From NCBI RefSeq assembly GCF_001861355.1, contig NZ_MASN01000030.1, forward strand, positions 372,001 to 436,000: a DNA stretch of 64,000 nt, written 5' to 3'. This document shows, one piece after another, positions 34,397-43,879 of the stretch. Each line of letters opens with the position of its first letter. Within the stretch, counting starts at the first letter, position 1. The stretch is from Natrialba sp. SSL1. Its GTDB lineage: Archaea > Halobacteriota > Halobacteria > Halobacteriales > Natrialbaceae. The notes under the pieces are model-generated. The model worked only from the letters and a program-made list of their open reading frames with translations. It made no database searches and had not been told where the DNA came from. The position numbers were made by a program, and so were the translations under genes.

Positions 34397-35557
34397 CTAC
34401 GGCTCTGCGTCGGCGAATCCGACCGCCTCGGCGTCGGCCAGACACCGCTCACTCGCCTCGTCGAGGTCAAATTCGCGGACAAGTTCGCCGTCACGGACGA
34501 GCGGTTCGAAGAGTGGCGTCGCATCGGCAGGCGCGTCGCGGTCGGCCAGCGCGACGTGGTGGCCACCGTCTGCGGTTCGGTAGACCTCCTTCACACCCGA
34601 GAGCTTGCCGCGTTTAGAGATCGGCTTCCCTTCTATCTCGACAATATCCAGGCTGAAGTCGACCGAGTCTGCACTGGTAATGTGGCTCCCGACGCCGAAG
34701 CCGTCCGCGAGGTCTCGCAGTTCGCGCATCGAATCCGGTCCGAGTCCGCCGCTGCAGAAGATGTCGACGTCCTCGTAGCCCCGTGCGTCGAGTTCCCAGC
34801 GAACTTCGCGGATGATGTGACGGAAGTCGCCGCGACGCGAACTCGTGGTATCGATACGGACGCCGTCGAGATCGTCGCCAAGCGTCTCGGCTGCGAGCAG
34901 GCTCTCGCTCTTCTCGTCCCAGAAGGTGTCGGTCAGTGCGATTCGGGGAACGTCCTCCGGGACCGCCTCGTCGAACGCCTCCCAGGCCTCGGCCTGATTC
35001 CTCTCACCGAAACAGAACATGAGCGCGTGGGGCATCGTGCCGCCTGCTTCACGCCCGAGGATCTCGCCCGCAGCGACGTGCGAAAAGCCATCGAGTCCGG
35101 CGAGCAGCGCCGCCCGCTCGACCGTCGCTGCAATCGACGGGTGGACGTGGCGCGCACCGAAGGAAAGGACCGTCGACTCCGGCGCAGCCAGCCGGGACTC
35201 GAGTGCCGCCGTCGCGAACCCACTGGGTTGGGAAAGAAAGCCGAGCAGCGACGTTTCGAGTTCAGCGAACTCGAGATAGGGGCCTTCGATTCGCATGACT
35301 GGCCCGCCATCGAACAGGTGGCCGTCAGGTAGTGCGTCCACGTCGACGGCCCGCCCCTCGAAGAGCGTCGCGACGTCTTTGACGCCCGTGACGACGTCGA
35401 ACGACCCAGTCGGGAACTGGTCGGCAGTGACCTCGGCGACGACGTGGGGGTTCTTCCCGGCGTACTCGAGTGTCGTCCGCGTGCGGTCGAAGTAGGCGTC
35501 CGTCGCGGTCCCCTCGAGAATCGCCTCGTCGGGGATGGTTCCGAACGGGTTTGACAT
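34397..35557 (-). CDS. pncB: nicotinate phosphoribosyltransferase
   Basis: A 386-residue NAD-salvage enzyme converting nicotinate and PRPP to nicotinate mononucleotide. Family segments: TDAYFDRTRTTLE (substrate loop), SFGARHVHP and GTMPHAL, the flavodoxin-like TDTFWDEKSES, IFCSGGLGPDS and GVGSHITSA (phosphate site), and EIEGKPISKRGKLSG. The short archaeal form. An isochorismatase-family gene that could supply nicotinate is at 39277, not in the same transcript. Confidence 0.93.
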   Translation of the reverse strand: MSNPFGTIPDEAILEGTATDAYFDRTRTTLEYAGKNPHVVAEVTADQFPTGSFDVVTGVKDVATLFEGRAVDVDALPDGHLFDGGPVMRIEGPYLEFAELETSLLGFLSQPSGFATAALESRLAAPESTVLSFGARHVHPSIAATVERAALLAGLDGFSHVAAGEILGREAGGTMPHALMFCFGERNQAEAWEAFDEAVPEDVPRIALTDTFWDEKSESLLAAETLGDDLDGVRIDTTSSRRGDFRHIIREVRWELDARGYEDVDIFCSGGLGPDSMRELRDLADGFGVGSHITSADSVDFSLDIVEIEGKPISKRGKLSGVKEVYRTADGGHHVALADRDAPADATPLFEPLVRDGELVREFDLDEASERCLADAEAVGFADAEP

Positions 35558-35680
35558 AGCGTCGATTTCCTGCGCGAAGCCAAAAATCTACCCGTCTCCG
35601 GTCGATTTCGGCGTCGATTGTGGTCTCTTGTGACACACCTGGCAGAGAGTTGCAGGGGTGGTACTGGTGGTGCGCACAGA

Positions 35681-37354
35681 TTACGACGAGGACGAAACCG
35701 GACTCGAGTAGGGGTCTGTGTCGCCAACGGCGAGAGCGGGTGGCGAGGCGGCGAGCGCCGTGGATTCGGGCGTCGGTGTGGCGACAGTGTCGTGGACGGA
35801 CTCGAGTGCTCCTGTCGACGGTGCGCCGACGATCGCCACTGTGTCATCAGAGACCGAGACGGCGTAGCCGCCGGCGAACGGGTCGCTGTCGGGGATGTGG
35901 TGGATCGTTTGCTGTTCTCCGGGCGCGGATGAGTCCGAGTCCTCGAGCGTTGCGCCGTGGGTGGCGAGGAGGGTCCGGTAGGCGTCGGCGAAGGTAGCCG
36001 CATCGGCGGGGGTGTCCCAGGTGAGTTTCCAGACAAAGGCGTGCTGGTCGTGGGTCTGGTGCTGCTCCTGGCTCTGGTTCTGTGCCTCAGTGTCTTCGTC
36101 TCCTGCCGCTTGTTGATACACCTGGAACGTATCGCCGGTCCACCCACTGGTCTCGGGTGCCGAGTAGTTGTACGGCGAGTGCTCGGGTGCGCCCGCGGTG
36201 AGCGGGCGGTCGATGACGCCGTTAGCCCACAGCGTCGCGAACAGTGTCGCCTCACCGACGGTGTCGGTCCGCGGTTCGTCGCCCTCGTCGCCGACCGTAA
36301 TCGGCTCCCACGCCGCATCGGAGCGGTCGGGAACGTCGACGGTGACTGGTTCGTCGTCAGGGTAGCGCTCGGGGTCGATCAGTTGTGCCGTGCTCGTCGG
36401 CCGGTCGTCGTAGGCCGCGTCGACGGCGTCCCAGCCGCCGCGCTCGTGGAGGCTGGCGACGAACTCCGGCCCGGTGGCGTAGGGAGCGTAGATAGAGAGG
36501 AAGAGGCCAGGGTTGATTTCGCTGGTATCGGCGTCGGCGTCAGCGTCAGCGTCGGTGTCGGCGTCGGCCTCGGCTGCATCCCCAGTACTGTCGTCCGCTG
36601 CGGGAGTGGACCCATTCCCATCCGTCGGAACGGTGGCAGCGAGACACTGCCACTGCTCGCCACAGCGCTCGTCGTATAGCTCCGGCACGTAGTTCGCCTC
36701 ACCCTCGATCAAACCGAGTTCGGCGCGTCGCTCGTCGAGCGTCTCGCCCTCGCGTGCGAGGCCGAAGTGCTGGTCCTGCAGCGCGTGGACGAGTTCGTGT
36801 ACCAGCGTGTCGCGATCGATTCGGACACCATCGTTCGCTGGGTCGGTAACAATGACGATCCGGTCGTCGGTGTAATAGCCCTGGACTGAAGCGCCGTAGA
36901 GGGCGTCGAGTTCCTGATTCGCGTCCGTCTCACCGTCGACGACGAACGTCCCGCGCCAGAACTCGTTGACGAACGGCGACGCAGTGCCGGACTCACCACG
37001 TTGCTCGCGATATTCCTCACGAGTGATCACCTCGAGTTCCACATCGTGCTCGAACCGCAACTCGCGGACGACCTCGATGCGGGCCATCGCCCGGTACTTG
37101 GCCTGCTCGAGCTCGGCCTCGGTGAGTTCGGTAGTGGCCTCCTCGTCGAACGTGAACGTATCCTCCGGCGAATACTCGCCGAGGTCGCCGTACTCGCGGT
37201 CAGTCCCGAACTGGTCCGGCGACGCTGGAAGCGTACAGCCCGCAAGCAGAATGAGGAACACAATCGCGACCAACCCCAGCGGCAGGCTTCGGACTCGAGT
37301 ACGCAGCCGTCCGTCGACCGCCTGCCGAGAGTTCGGCCCCTGTCGCTTCGTCAT
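35681..37354 (-). CDS. lipoprotein, Hvo_1808-like surface metalloprotease-like protein (paralog A)
   Basis: A 557-residue protein with an N-terminal hydrophobic segment and lipobox LLAGC (about 36-40), so probably membrane-anchored outside. The zinc-peptidase helix HELVHALQDQHF is at about 186-197, with a downstream E (LIEGEAN) as a possible third ligand; this gluzincin-like layout suggests a protease, not proven. A long Asp-Ala repeat insertion lies near 255-280. The C-terminal domain repeats a strand pattern also present in the upstream paralog, 24 bases away. Confidence 0.82.
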   Translation of the reverse strand: MTKRQGPNSRQAVDGRLRTRVRSLPLGLVAIVFLILLAGCTLPASPDQFGTDREYGDLGEYSPEDTFTFDEEATTELTEAELEQAKYRAMARIEVVRELRFEHDVELEVITREEYREQRGESGTASPFVNEFWRGTFVVDGETDANQELDALYGASVQGYYTDDRIVIVTDPANDGVRIDRDTLVHELVHALQDQHFGLAREGETLDERRAELGLIEGEANYVPELYDERCGEQWQCLAATVPTDGNGSTPAADDSTGDAAEADADTDADADADADTSEINPGLFLSIYAPYATGPEFVASLHERGGWDAVDAAYDDRPTSTAQLIDPERYPDDEPVTVDVPDRSDAAWEPITVGDEGDEPRTDTVGEATLFATLWANGVIDRPLTAGAPEHSPYNYSAPETSGWTGDTFQVYQQAAGDEDTEAQNQSQEQHQTHDQHAFVWKLTWDTPADAATFADAYRTLLATHGATLEDSDSSAPGEQQTIHHIPDSDPFAGGYAVSVSDDTVAIVGAPSTGALESVHDTVATPTPESTALAASPPALAVGDTDPYSSPVSSSS

Positions 37355-37378
37355 CGACTCTCGTTTTCGCCGGTGCGA

Positions 37379-39163
37379 TCAAAGCTTCGTCGGCTTTGCG
37401 ACCGCCACTGCGTGACGTGCGCCGTGCGAGGCCGAACCGGGTGGACTCGAGTGCACCCGTGACCGAGTGCGCGTTCTGCGGACGACGAGCCAGCCACCCG
37501 TTCCGACGAGCGCGATGGACACGAAGACGGCCGTCACCGTCCCAAAGCCAGGGTCGAGTCCTGCAAGGACAGCGCCCTCCTGGTCGTCGGGAGTACCGGC
37601 CGTGGTCGAATCAGTGCTGATCGAGTTCGATCCAGGCGCGTCCGCGCTGCCCGGAACAGCGCCCGCGTCGATCGCATCGAGGTCGTCGACGGTTGGCGCG
37701 CGGACGATGGTCACCGTCTCACCGTCCTGGTCGATGTGGTACGCACCGGGGAAGCCGTCGTCGATTACGTAGGTATCTGTCGAGTCGTCAGTCTGGTCGC
37801 CGTTGTACAGTTCGAGCAACTCGGTGTACGCGTCGGCGAACTGCGCGGCGTCCTCGTCTGAGGCCCACTCGGTCTGCCAGACGTAGCCGGTGTCGTCGAC
37901 ATCGTCAGCGGTCTCCCCGTCGTTCGTCGCGACGTAGGTCACTAGTTCGTCCCCCGCCCAGCCGTCGGTGATGGCGTGGTCGAACTCGTACCCCATTCCG
38001 GAGCCGAGGATGTCAGCCTGCTCGAGTACCGTCGGTCGCATGTCGTCGAACGCACCGCCGGCGAACATCGCAACCATCCCCGCCTCACCGACGGATTCGG
38101 TCGCAACGTCGTCGCCGTCCAACTCGAGTTGGGTCCACTCCTCGGTCGAGCGATCCTCGATCTCGATTGCGGTCGGCTCCCGGTCGTCACCCGGGCGGAT
38201 CACTTCGGAACTGCTTGCGGGCGGGTCGTCGTAGGCTGCGTCGACAGCGTCCCAGCCGCCCTGTCCGAGCAGGTAGTCGACGTAGTCGGGGCCGTCGTCG
38301 TAGGGCTGGTAGACGGTGAGGTACAGCCCCCAGTTGAGGTCGTCCGCAGCAGGCGGGGTCCGGGTCGGCTGGAGACAGTCCCAGTCCGCCTCACATCGCT
38401 GTTCGTACGTGGTGTCGACCCAGACCGCATCACCCTCGATGAGGCCGTTCTTGGCGTTGTCCTGGTCGATCGTCTCGCGGTCGTAGCTCTGGAGGTCGAA
38501 GTGCTGGTCTTGCAGCGCGTGAAGCAACTCGTGACCAAGAACGACCTCGTCCAGTTCGGGCGAGTCCGGGCTGTCCGAGACGAGAACGATTTCGTCGGTC
38601 ACCGGATCGTAGAAGCCGTCGACGGCACCGCCGTAGAGCGACTCGAACGCCTCGGTCGCGTCGGTCTCGCGGTCGACCATGAACAGCGCCTCGTAATTGA
38701 CGTTCTGCTGGAGCCGCTCGTCGCCGGTCACGTTCGCGAACATATCTCCGTGTTCTGTCTGATACTCCTCGCGAGAGATGACATCGACGTCAGCCTCGTC
38801 CTGGAAGGTCAGGTTGCGGATGAGTTCGACGCGTGCCATCGACCGGGCGACGACGGCGTCCAGCTCGTCCGACTCGACGACGGCGTCCTCACGGTCGTCG
38901 ACCGGTAACTCGTCGTCGTACCAGTAGCCGTCGACGTAGCCGATTGTCTCTGTTGTGGACGGATCGGCCGGTCGATCCTCTTCTGGGATGTCCGACTCGA
39001 GTCCGTTCTGTTCGTGATCGCTAGCGCCCGAGTCAGAGTCGGGGCCCGGACCCGGATCCTCACCCGGGGAAAAGATAGCAACACCGCCGATCGCAGCAAC
39101 GAGGAGTACGACTGCTGCAAGGACGGCAAGACCCGCCATACGCCGCGTTCGCGTCGAATTCAT
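37379..39163 (-). CDS. Hvo_1808-like surface metalloprotease-like protein (paralog B)
   Basis: A 594-residue paralog of the downstream gene. The ATG at 39163 begins a signal or anchor helix after MNSTRTRRM. GHELLHALQDQHFDL carries the zinc helix and LIEGDAVWVDT the third-ligand candidate. A C-terminal hydrophobic helix near 555-575 followed by an Arg-rich tail (VVRRTRTRSR) makes this copy doubly anchored, unlike the lipoprotein copy. Together they form a two-gene operon of related surface proteins. Confidence 0.82.
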   Translation of the reverse strand: MNSTRTRRMAGLAVLAAVVLLVAAIGGVAIFSPGEDPGPGPDSDSGASDHEQNGLESDIPEEDRPADPSTTETIGYVDGYWYDDELPVDDREDAVVESDELDAVVARSMARVELIRNLTFQDEADVDVISREEYQTEHGDMFANVTGDERLQQNVNYEALFMVDRETDATEAFESLYGGAVDGFYDPVTDEIVLVSDSPDSPELDEVVLGHELLHALQDQHFDLQSYDRETIDQDNAKNGLIEGDAVWVDTTYEQRCEADWDCLQPTRTPPAADDLNWGLYLTVYQPYDDGPDYVDYLLGQGGWDAVDAAYDDPPASSSEVIRPGDDREPTAIEIEDRSTEEWTQLELDGDDVATESVGEAGMVAMFAGGAFDDMRPTVLEQADILGSGMGYEFDHAITDGWAGDELVTYVATNDGETADDVDDTGYVWQTEWASDEDAAQFADAYTELLELYNGDQTDDSTDTYVIDDGFPGAYHIDQDGETVTIVRAPTVDDLDAIDAGAVPGSADAPGSNSISTDSTTAGTPDDQEGAVLAGLDPGFGTVTAVFVSIALVGTGGWLVVRRTRTRSRVHSSPPGSASHGARHAVAVAKPTKL

Positions 39164-39276
39164 CGGGTATAGATGCGAACCTGTACGAAAGCAATCGTGA
39201 AAAGAGCGACGGTCGACCGAATGGAGCGAACGCACCCGCCGCGAACGTTTTGACAGCGGCGTTCGTACCACCGCGT

Positions 39277-39867
39277 ATGTCAGTCACGCTGGACCCAGAC
39301 CGTACGGCCGTCGTCGTCGTCGACATGCAAAACGGGTTCTGCCATCCCGACGGGGCGTTGTATGCACCCGGCAGCGAGGAAGTCATCGAACCAGTTGCCG
39401 AACTCGTCGACCACGCTCGCGACGCGGGCGCACGCATCGTCTACACCAGAGACGTCCACCCGGCGGAACAGTTCGACGGGGCACACTACTACGACGAGTT
39501 CGAGCAGTGGGGCGAACACGTCCTCGAAGACTCCTGGGAGGCCGAACTCGTGGACGAACTCGAGGTTCATCCGGACGATCACGTCGTCGAAAAACACACC
39601 TACGACGCCTTTTACAACACCGAACTCGAGGGCTGGCTGAACGCTCGTGGGATCGACGACCTGCTCATCTGTGGCACACTCGCGAACGTCTGCGTGCTCC
39701 ACACTGGCGGCAGCGCCGGCCTCCGAGACTTCCGACCGCTCATGGTCGAAGACTGTATCGGTGCACTCGAGGACGACCATCACGAGTACGCCCTTGATCA
39801 CGCTGGCTGGCTGTTCGGCGAGGTGCTTGCAGGCGACGATATTACGTTCGCCCCGGAAGTCGATTAG
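39277..39867 (+). CDS. isochorismatase-family hydrolase, nicotinamidase-like
   Basis: A 196-residue cysteine hydrolase. The catalytic triad positions are visible: D16 in VVDMQNGF, K106 in VEKHTYDAF and C139 in GTLANVCVLHT. Length and motifs fit nicotinamidase (nicotinamide to nicotinate), and pncB lies 3.7 kb away, so NAD salvage is likely; other isochorismatase-like substrates are possible. The start at 39277 is used rather than 39250. Confidence 0.88.
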   Translation: MSVTLDPDRTAVVVVDMQNGFCHPDGALYAPGSEEVIEPVAELVDHARDAGARIVYTRDVHPAEQFDGAHYYDEFEQWGEHVLEDSWEAELVDELEVHPDDHVVEKHTYDAFYNTELEGWLNARGIDDLLICGTLANVCVLHTGGSAGLRDFRPLMVEDCIGALEDDHHEYALDHAGWLFGEVLAGDDITFAPEVD

Positions 39868-40000
39868 ACCCTGGCCGACGGCACACGCTGTCTCAACCGC
39901 GTTTTTGGTCCATTTACTGGTACTCACGACACCGAGCGGTGTCTGTATCAGCGTAGCCGCTGCCCATCGCAATGATATTATATTTCCAACTATTCGGTTA

Positions 40001-40010
40001 CTTTAAATAG
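40001..40010 (+). promoter_or_regulatory. TATA-box of the TFB gene
   Basis: ctttaaatag lies 38-47 bases before the TFB start, in an A/T-rich tract (39971-40010) of an otherwise G/C-rich region. Confidence 0.5.
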
Positions 40011-40047
40011 TATCCCGGCCCCAGACTAGTACGAAGCGATATAACCA

Positions 40048-41037
40048 ATGGAGCGCAACGATTCGCCGACTCACTGTCCGGAGTGCGATGGAATACTCCG
40101 GGAGCGCGAAACGGAAACGATCTGCGAGGAGTGTGGTGCCGTCGTTGATACTGATCCGATCGACCGTGGCCCTGAGTGGCGGTCCTTCGCCGACGATCCG
40201 ACTGACCGTCGCCGAACCGGTGCCCCGCTCACTCGCTCACGACACGACCGGGGGCTGTCAACGATGATCGGATACGGGTCTGGGTCACGGTTCGACCGGA
40301 GCACACGAATCACCGGCCGCAAGCGCCGCCAGCTCACCAGACTGCAGCGCGAACACACCCGTTCACAGATCGGGACGAAAGCGGAGTACAACCAGGTTCG
40401 TGCGTTCAACGAAATCAAATGCATCGTCGCCCGACTATCGCTAACCGATCCTATCACCGAGCAGGCCTGTGCCCTGTTCGACAGCGCCCAATCCGAAAAC
40501 CTCCTCCAGGGACGTTCACTCGAAGGCTTTGCCGCTGCAGTCGTTTACGCAATCTGTCGTATCCACGACCTCCCACGAACGATCGACGAAATTCTCACCG
40601 TCGCATCCGCAGATGAAGCCGAACTCAAGGCGGCCTATTCAGCCCTCAATCGCGACCTCGGACTCGAAACCGGACCGATCGACCCCACTCACTATCTCCC
40701 GCGGTTCGCCTCAGAACTTGACCTCGAGATGCCCACCGAGCGACGCGCACACGAACACGTCACCGCACTACAGCAGGCAAATCGAATCTGTGGCAGCAAC
40801 CCGAGCGGTGTCGCCGCAGCCTGTCTCTACCATGCCGCCGGTGAACGCGATGAGTGGCCAACCATCACGCAGGCCGACGCTGCTGCTGTCGCAGATGTTG
40901 CGGCCACGACGATCCGAACAACACACCAGAAACTCGAGGCACTCGAATCGGAGGTAGACTCGGAGTCAGAATCAGACACAGAGACAGAGACAGAGACAAC
41001 GGATACCGATTCTGAAGCGGAGTCAGCAACTGAGTGA
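40048..41037 (+). CDS. tfb: transcription initiation factor IIB (TFB) paralog
   Basis: A 329-residue general transcription factor. N-terminal zinc ribbon CPECDG...CEECG (C10, C13, C31, C34), B-reader region GPEWRSFADDPTDRRRTGAPLT, a linker YGSGSRFDRSTRITG, and two cyclin repeats (about 130-215 and 220-305). The C-terminus carries an acidic Glu-Thr/Asp-Ser repeat tail. Haloarchaea have several TFBs with specialised promoters; which one this is cannot be told here. Confidence 0.93.
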   Translation: MERNDSPTHCPECDGILRERETETICEECGAVVDTDPIDRGPEWRSFADDPTDRRRTGAPLTRSRHDRGLSTMIGYGSGSRFDRSTRITGRKRRQLTRLQREHTRSQIGTKAEYNQVRAFNEIKCIVARLSLTDPITEQACALFDSAQSENLLQGRSLEGFAAAVVYAICRIHDLPRTIDEILTVASADEAELKAAYSALNRDLGLETGPIDPTHYLPRFASELDLEMPTERRAHEHVTALQQANRICGSNPSGVAAACLYHAAGERDEWPTITQADAAAVADVAATTIRTTHQKLEALESEVDSESESDTETETETTDTDSEAESATE

Positions 41038-41100
41038 GAGTGATTGCAAACGGATTGGTCGGGTAAGCCGTCGGTTACGCTGGCAGACGAAGTCACTTCG

Positions 41101-43746
41101 TCACGTCGTTCGCAGATTGTCCGTACTCGGCTCGTAGACCTCGCCTTTCTGCTTTAGCTTCTCGATTTCGTGCTCTGCTTTCGAGTGGTCCATGCCGATT
41201 TCCTCTGCGCGATCCATGACAATGTCGACCGGCGCACCGTCGTCGTACTCTTCTTCGATATCACTGATCAGCTGTTTCAGGTTCTTGATCCGGTCTCGCT
41301 GGGACTTCGAGGTACCCGCTTCGACGATGTCGGCGTCGAACTCACCCGTTTCTGGGTCGACACCAACGTCCTGCAGACACGACCGGACGATTTCGATAAC
41401 CCGGTCTGCGTCGGACTGTTCGACCGTGTCTGAGAGACGAACACGCGCGCTGGCCTCAGAGAGGCGAACCAGCGCCTCGAGCTTTCGGGCTGTGACGGGC
41501 ACAGCTGCGTCCTCGTCGGTCCCCTTCGATCGAAGGTTGACGTAAAAGTCCCGGATCGACTCGCGGGCTTCCTCGGTCATCCGCGGGTGACAGTTCTGCT
41601 TGGAGAAGGCGATGTACTTCCGAAGGAGGTCGGCGTCGATCTCCGGGTCGACCTGTTCGGTCATCTCCTCAATTTCGTCCTGAGTGACGTCGAGGTTGGT
41701 CATCTGCTCGCGCTGAGTGGTTAGCTCACCCGCGTAGTTGGTCGTCAAGATGTGTTCCGCCAAATTGCGGTCTTTCTCCTCGTCTGGCGTGTCCGTGACG
41801 GTGAAGATCAGGTCGAACCGCGAGATGAGCGCCGGCTCGAGGTCGATCTGTTCGCTGATCGGTTCGTACTGATCGAAGCGACCGTACTTGGGGTTCGCCG
41901 CACCCAACAGCGAACAGCGGGACTTGAGGGTGGCGTTGATCCCTGCCTTGGAAACAGAGATTTTCTGCTGCTCGAGCGCCTCGTGCATGGCAGAGCGGTC
42001 TTCGGAGTTGTGGACGACCATGCCGTTGGCGACGAAGTTGTGCGTTCCCTCGACCGTGAGATCGTAGACGTAGTCCCAGTCGTCGCCTTCAATTCGCCGT
42101 CTCCCGATGATTTCTTTCGGCTCGACATCACGACCAGCTGAGTGTGCCGATTCAGCGGATACGACACCACCATCAGCGATAACGGATGATCGATCCTGCG
42201 GTGTAAGCGTCCGATCCCCAATCTCGAGATTCTCTGCGCTTCGTTCGACAACCGAGCCGTTCTGGTAGATGAAGAATGGGTGATCTGCAGTTGTGCGGAG
42301 TTGCTTTCCGTCTTCAGTAACGATCTCGATCAGTTCCGATGGCGCCTCATACTGGTGAACTGCAGTTACTGGCCGGTCAACAATCACACCAGACTCGGTC
42401 ATCGTTCGGACAGCCAGATCGACACCGCGAATCGTTTGGCCGTTCTCGAGTGGTTCAATTGTACCCCCCGCTGCAGCCTGGCAAGCAATCTCTCCGATAG
42501 ACTCATTTGAGCCATCAGCTAGCTTGACAATGGTTTCACCAGTCACGCACCGCATCTTATCGAGTTCGTCAACCGCCGCAATTCCCTGATCGGCGAGGAC
42601 CAGCGCACCGGCCTCGAGTGTCCACTGTTGGCCGTCGCCGAAGTCGTCTCTCACAGCCGCAGCGGTAAGTCCCGCCGAGGACGACCCCTTTCCGGAGGTG
42701 TAGACGGATCGGGGCGCGATGTTCTGGATATAACCAATCATCTGACTCTTTCCGGTACCCGGATCCCCTATCAGAAGCATATGCAGGTCGCCACGAATTC
42801 GGGACCCGTCGGGGAGGTGTTTCGTCACGCCGGAGAACAACTGGAGGGTCATCGCGAGCTTCTCCTGATCGTAGCCGTAGATGGAGGGGGCGATGGAGCC
42901 GACCATCTTCTCGTAGACGTCGTCCCGGTTCGAGATTTCGTAGATTCGCTTCTTGTCCTCGTCGGTGATGTCCATGTCCTCGAACTGCTCTTCGTCGATA
43001 TCGACGGACATCCCCTCCATGTAGAAGTCGAACACCGGCGTCTTCTCGCCTTGATTGCTCTGCTGTTCGAGTCTGAGCACACCCGTCGCGGAGACGTGAT
43101 CGCCGGGCGTGACCTCGCCAGTAATGTCGTCCTCGACGTGGACGTCGAGCGCCTGTGGCGTCTCGCCGCCGCGGAGCCCCTCGGGACTCTCCTGAATGCG
43201 GAGCTTCTGGGAGTCGACGAACTCGGACTGGTCGAAGTTGACCTTGAACGGCCCCTGTCGTTCACAGCCCTGGCACTCGTGGGGTTCCTGGAAGTCGCCG
43301 CTCGACTGCGGGACGCGGCTGAGCGTGCCACAGAGTTGGCACTCGAAGGCAGCCTCCTCGATTTTCGGGCGGACGTCCGTCGCCTTGCGGACGATACCGT
43401 GAACCTCGACCAGCGAGTTCATGTCGCGAGCGCGGATCTCGCGGATCTCGGGCGTCTCGGTCTCGGGCAGGTTCTTGATCCGGACGTGGGCCTGTCCGAG
43501 GCTCACGTCGATCGGTAGGTCGTAGAGCCGCAAGGCCTCCTCAGCGTAGCGCTGAAGCTGTTCTGGCTGGGCCAGCATGTCGTCGGCTAGATCCGGATCG
43601 AACCGGTAGAGTTCCTGCCAGTCGACGTGGAGCGAGCGCTGTTCGTTGGGATACTGCTGCGCAAGCTGCTTGATTTCGTTGTCGTAGTAGTTGCGGAAGA
43701 ACTGCTCGAACGCGTCGACAAGTTCAGAATTTCCCGCTTGCGCCAT
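41101..43746 (-). CDS. mcm: replicative DNA helicase MCM containing a mini-intein
   Basis: An 881-residue precursor; without the intein (residues 400-580) the product is 700 residues, the usual haloarchaeal size. It forms the hexameric 3'-5' replicative helicase. Features: zinc motif C136, C139, C158, C161; beta-hairpin N-domain; Walker A GDPGTGKS (327-334); Walker B AAVDELDKM (390-398); then the intein; arginine finger segment SRFDLIF; a winged-helix C-terminus. Long antisense frames here are shadows. Confidence 0.96.
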   Translation of the reverse strand: MAQAGNSELVDAFEQFFRNYYDNEIKQLAQQYPNEQRSLHVDWQELYRFDPDLADDMLAQPEQLQRYAEEALRLYDLPIDVSLGQAHVRIKNLPETETPEIREIRARDMNSLVEVHGIVRKATDVRPKIEEAAFECQLCGTLSRVPQSSGDFQEPHECQGCERQGPFKVNFDQSEFVDSQKLRIQESPEGLRGGETPQALDVHVEDDITGEVTPGDHVSATGVLRLEQQSNQGEKTPVFDFYMEGMSVDIDEEQFEDMDITDEDKKRIYEISNRDDVYEKMVGSIAPSIYGYDQEKLAMTLQLFSGVTKHLPDGSRIRGDLHMLLIGDPGTGKSQMIGYIQNIAPRSVYTSGKGSSSAGLTAAAVRDDFGDGQQWTLEAGALVLADQGIAAVDELDKMRCVTGETIVKLADGSNESIGEIACQAAAGGTIEPLENGQTIRGVDLAVRTMTESGVIVDRPVTAVHQYEAPSELIEIVTEDGKQLRTTADHPFFIYQNGSVVERSAENLEIGDRTLTPQDRSSVIADGGVVSAESAHSAGRDVEPKEIIGRRRIEGDDWDYVYDLTVEGTHNFVANGMVVHNSEDRSAMHEALEQQKISVSKAGINATLKSRCSLLGAANPKYGRFDQYEPISEQIDLEPALISRFDLIFTVTDTPDEEKDRNLAEHILTTNYAGELTTQREQMTNLDVTQDEIEEMTEQVDPEIDADLLRKYIAFSKQNCHPRMTEEARESIRDFYVNLRSKGTDEDAAVPVTARKLEALVRLSEASARVRLSDTVEQSDADRVIEIVRSCLQDVGVDPETGEFDADIVEAGTSKSQRDRIKNLKQLISDIEEEYDDGAPVDIVMDRAEEIGMDHSKAEHEIEKLKQKGEVYEPSTDNLRTT
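42007..42549 (-). other. MCM mini-intein, 181 residues, no homing endonuclease
   Basis: Starts at C400 (CVTGETIVKL, block A) directly after the Walker B helix DELDKMR. Block B is GKQLRTTADHPFF (TxxH). Block F is WDYVYDLTVEGTHNF. Block G is NGMVVHN, and the +1 extein residue is Ser581. No LAGLIDADG motif occurs; the stretch between blocks B and F is only about 65 residues. The splicing residues C1, penultimate His and terminal Asn are intact, so it should still splice. Confidence 0.92.
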
Positions 43747-43879
43747 TGCACTGTCCTAGGTTCGCCATCGGGTATAAATGGTTGCAAACCGGACTGAAAC
43801 TGAACCGGGTGGGTGCGGCTGCTCCAAAATGGACAGGCAGTGACGTTCTCTCACGCCCTCTGTTTTGGAGACGCGCGCT

